Below are positions 62,551-64,000 of a stretch of DNA of 64,000 bases, piece by piece (the first letter of the stretch is position 1; every line of letters starts with the position of its first letter). The notes beneath the pieces were generated by a model that saw only the letters and a list, made by a program, of their open reading frames with translations, searched no databases and was not told the origin of the DNA. The stretch is from an uncultured bacterium. GTDB taxonomy: Bacteria; Planctomycetota; UBA1135; GCA-002686595. The stretch is from assembly GCA_937905825.1 (NCBI GenBank), contig CALCXM010000081.1:1-64000 (forward strand). Reading direction: 5' to 3'. Position numbers and translations under genes: made by a program.

Positions 62551-63285
62551 CTAAACCCCAAGGAAGAGTCGACTGCCGAGCACCGCAGGCAGACCTGCTC
62601 GGCGGATTCTTGCGGCTTCGATTTCGATGTCATACTCCAGGCGTTTGATGGAGACACAGTCTGCAGCCGTGTCGAACACCGCACAGGCCGCCTGGGGATT
62701 GTCATCCCGTGGCTGGCCGATGCTTCCAACGTTGATCAGGGCCTTTTCCACCTGACCTAGCTCGATCAGGTCATCTGCCGTAAAGGCGGTCCGGTGTGGA
62801 TCGTCTGTCAAACGGAGAAGTGCCACCGGGACGTGGGTGTGCCCGACGAAACAGACTGGACGTTTCATCACCTCGAGCGAGGGGTCCGCATCGCTCGTAC
62901 TCTTGATGTAGTCGAAGAGTTCGGGCTTGTGGTAGGTGCCGTGTGCAGCGGAGCAATCCTCCAAATCCACCGTGTAGGGCAATTCGGCGAGCCAATCCAG
63001 GTCTTCCTGTCCCAGAACGGTCTGCGTCCAGCGAACCGCTTCCCTGGCAAACTGATTGAAGTAGCGCAGATCCAGTTGCCCTGCGGTGGCTGCATCGTGA
63101 TTCCCTCGAACGACAATGGCGCCGATATCTCGGAGTCTCTGGATGCACTCTGCTGGGGCGGCTCCGTAGCCGACAACATCCCCCATGCTTAGGTAGACAT
63201 CGATCTGCTGTGCCTGAAGGTAGTCTAGGGCAACATCGAGGGCCGTCAGGTTGCCGTGGATATCACCGAGAATGCCGTACTTCAT
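62551..63285 (-). CDS. Calcineurin-like metallophosphatase
   Basis: A 244-residue protein of the YfcE/MJ0936-like group. All metal-site blocks are present in order: MKYGILGDIHGNLTAL (GDxHG), YLSMGDVVGYG (GDxxG), VVRGNHDAA (GNHD), CSAAHGTYH and CFVGHTHVPVAL (GHTH). It should be a cytoplasmic phosphoesterase or nuclease; the substrate (phosphodiester, Ap4A or phosphoprotein) cannot be read. The start overlaps the end of the membrane-protein gene upstream by 23 bases, so they are co-translated. Confidence 0.9.
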   Translation of the reverse strand: MKYGILGDIHGNLTALDVALDYLQAQQIDVYLSMGDVVGYGAAPAECIQRLRDIGAIVVRGNHDAATAGQLDLRYFNQFAREAVRWTQTVLGQEDLDWLAELPYTVDLEDCSAAHGTYHKPELFDYIKSTSDADPSLEVMKRPVCFVGHTHVPVALLRLTDDPHRTAFTADDLIELGQVEKALINVGSIGQPRDDNPQAACAVFDTAADCVSIKRLEYDIEIEAARIRRAGLPAVLGSRLFLGV

Positions 63286-63916
63286 AGGTTTGTAGCCACC
63301 GGACCAAAAGGACGTGGGAGGCAGCCAGGACCACTATCGGCCCAATTCCCACCAGGAGTTCAATCTGACTCGGATCCTCATGCCCGAATGCTCTTGGGTG
63401 GGACCGGACGAGGTCAAGCGCCCAGCTCACGGGAACCGTGGCCGACTGCATGACCGCTGGCAGCAGCCAAGAGAGGAATGGAAGGAGGAGCAGGCGATTC
63501 CGACTCGTGCCGGGGGTTTCCAGGATCCAACCAGCAAGAAGGGTGAGGTGCAGGAGCGAGATCGCTAGAGGCGGGAGCAGGTTCAACCAGTGTGGGTGGA
63601 CTCCCTGAATTGCTGCCACCGCGAGGACGGCCGCTGGGCCAATGAGCCCGGGAGTGAGCATGGCCACCCATCTGAGGAGGACTCTTCGCATGGGGCCGCA
63701 GCGGTCGAGCATCCAGCGTGCGTCCTCTAAGGCGACCATCGAGAACAATGTCCCAAGCAACCCCGACAGGTAGGCGATTTGCTGGAGCCGGGCGTCTGGC
63801 TCGTCTCCGTGGCCAAGAAGACCCGTTGGCGTAAACAGGCCCAACAGGGGACCAGCGGCCATGCTTAGGAGGAGCCAAGAGACCCCGGCGGGGGTCTGGA
63901 ACCCCCGTCGAGTCAT
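63263..63916 (-). CDS. Multi-pass membrane protein of unknown function
   Basis: A 217-residue protein from the ATG at 63916 (MTRRGFQTPAGVSW); a TTG at 63949 is in frame. About five to six hydrophobic segments are seen (WLLLSMAAGPLLGLF, YLSGLLGTLFSMVAL, PGLIGPAAVLAVAAI, LLPPLAISLLHLTLLAG, LLLPFLSWLLPAVM, IGPIVVLAASHVLLV). No motif of a known transporter is evident; it resembles ABC-2-type permease topology only loosely. It overlaps the metallophosphatase gene by 23 bases. Confidence 0.7.
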   Translation of the reverse strand: MTRRGFQTPAGVSWLLLSMAAGPLLGLFTPTGLLGHGDEPDARLQQIAYLSGLLGTLFSMVALEDARWMLDRCGPMRRVLLRWVAMLTPGLIGPAAVLAVAAIQGVHPHWLNLLPPLAISLLHLTLLAGWILETPGTSRNRLLLLPFLSWLLPAVMQSATVPVSWALDLVRSHPRAFGHEDPSQIELLVGIGPIVVLAASHVLLVRWLQTYEVRHSR

Positions 63917-64000
63917 CCAAGAAATCACTGGGAGCAATCGCACAGGCAATGTTCTAGCTCCTTTGTTTGCAAGGATCTAGAAGCTTGCTGAGTTCCTTGC

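Overview
The window reads as a continuous stretch of a GC-rich bacterial chromosome, most likely a member of the Planctomycetota. This is inferred from two secreted beta-propeller proteins (minus 5970-7346 and plus 57315-58934) that end in a CPC.N / GC.NS cysteine module I associate with many secreted planctomycete paralogues, from the Gram-negative envelope genes (Kdo synthesis, Lpt, Tat-like), from many ATGA/TAATG gene junctions, and from weak use of Shine-Dalgarno sites. I saw no tRNA or rRNA genes, insertion sequences, prophage or CRISPR array. The region looks like core chromosome, not an island.
Layout. 1-5745: end of a B12-binding-type radical SAM gene, two adjacent SPFH/band-7 genes, and an overlapping pair encoding an FAD/NAD(P) oxidoreductase and a membrane polyferredoxin. 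5764-9000: a candidate 39-codon gene, a secreted seven-blade RCC1-like protein, and tRNA 2-selenouridine synthase (mnmH). 9095-14337: an ECF sigma / anti-sigma / exported charged protein operon, a signal peptidase I with a large insertion, and MgtE. 14602-18837: an exported alpha/beta hydrolase fused to an RraB-like domain, aspartokinase and a LeuA-family synthase. 18952-29631: a large BNR/sortilin-repeat exported protein, a YbbA/YbbP-like ABC pair, a gluzincin aminopeptidase with a PDZ domain, an Eis-like acetyltransferase and a small cysteine protein.
29732-37710 is an overlapping minus-strand operon: kdsD, kdsC, a 1694-residue protein that appears to fuse LptC-, LptA- and LptD-like parts, a TatA/B-like protein and a TIM-barrel isomerase. 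In Enterobacteria kdsD-kdsC-lptC-lptA is a conserved run. Here the Lpt bridge seems to have become one polypeptide running from an inner-membrane anchor to an outer-membrane barrel. I consider this the most interesting system in the window.
37758-43693 (plus strand) holds a site-2 protease, scpA, thioredoxin, fmt, rsmB, a small membrane protein and an SDR. 43703-55199 (minus strand) is the replication and segregation region: bshC-like, parA, cysteine desulfurase, dnaA, a putative oriC, dnaN, dciA (DUF721) and gyrB, followed by a long hairpin and a stand-alone MshEN-domain protein. A near-consensus dnaA promoter and an inverted pair of DnaA-box-like sites lie upstream of dnaA. 55205-64000 holds pyrF, a DUF502 protein, a secreted FG-GAP propeller, hemW, a sigma-70 factor, a 437-residue protein ending in an HPr-like domain, a metallophosphatase and a membrane protein. 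The last ~50 bases hold nothing recognisable.
All functional calls come from reading motifs by eye. No database search, structure prediction or statistical computation was run.
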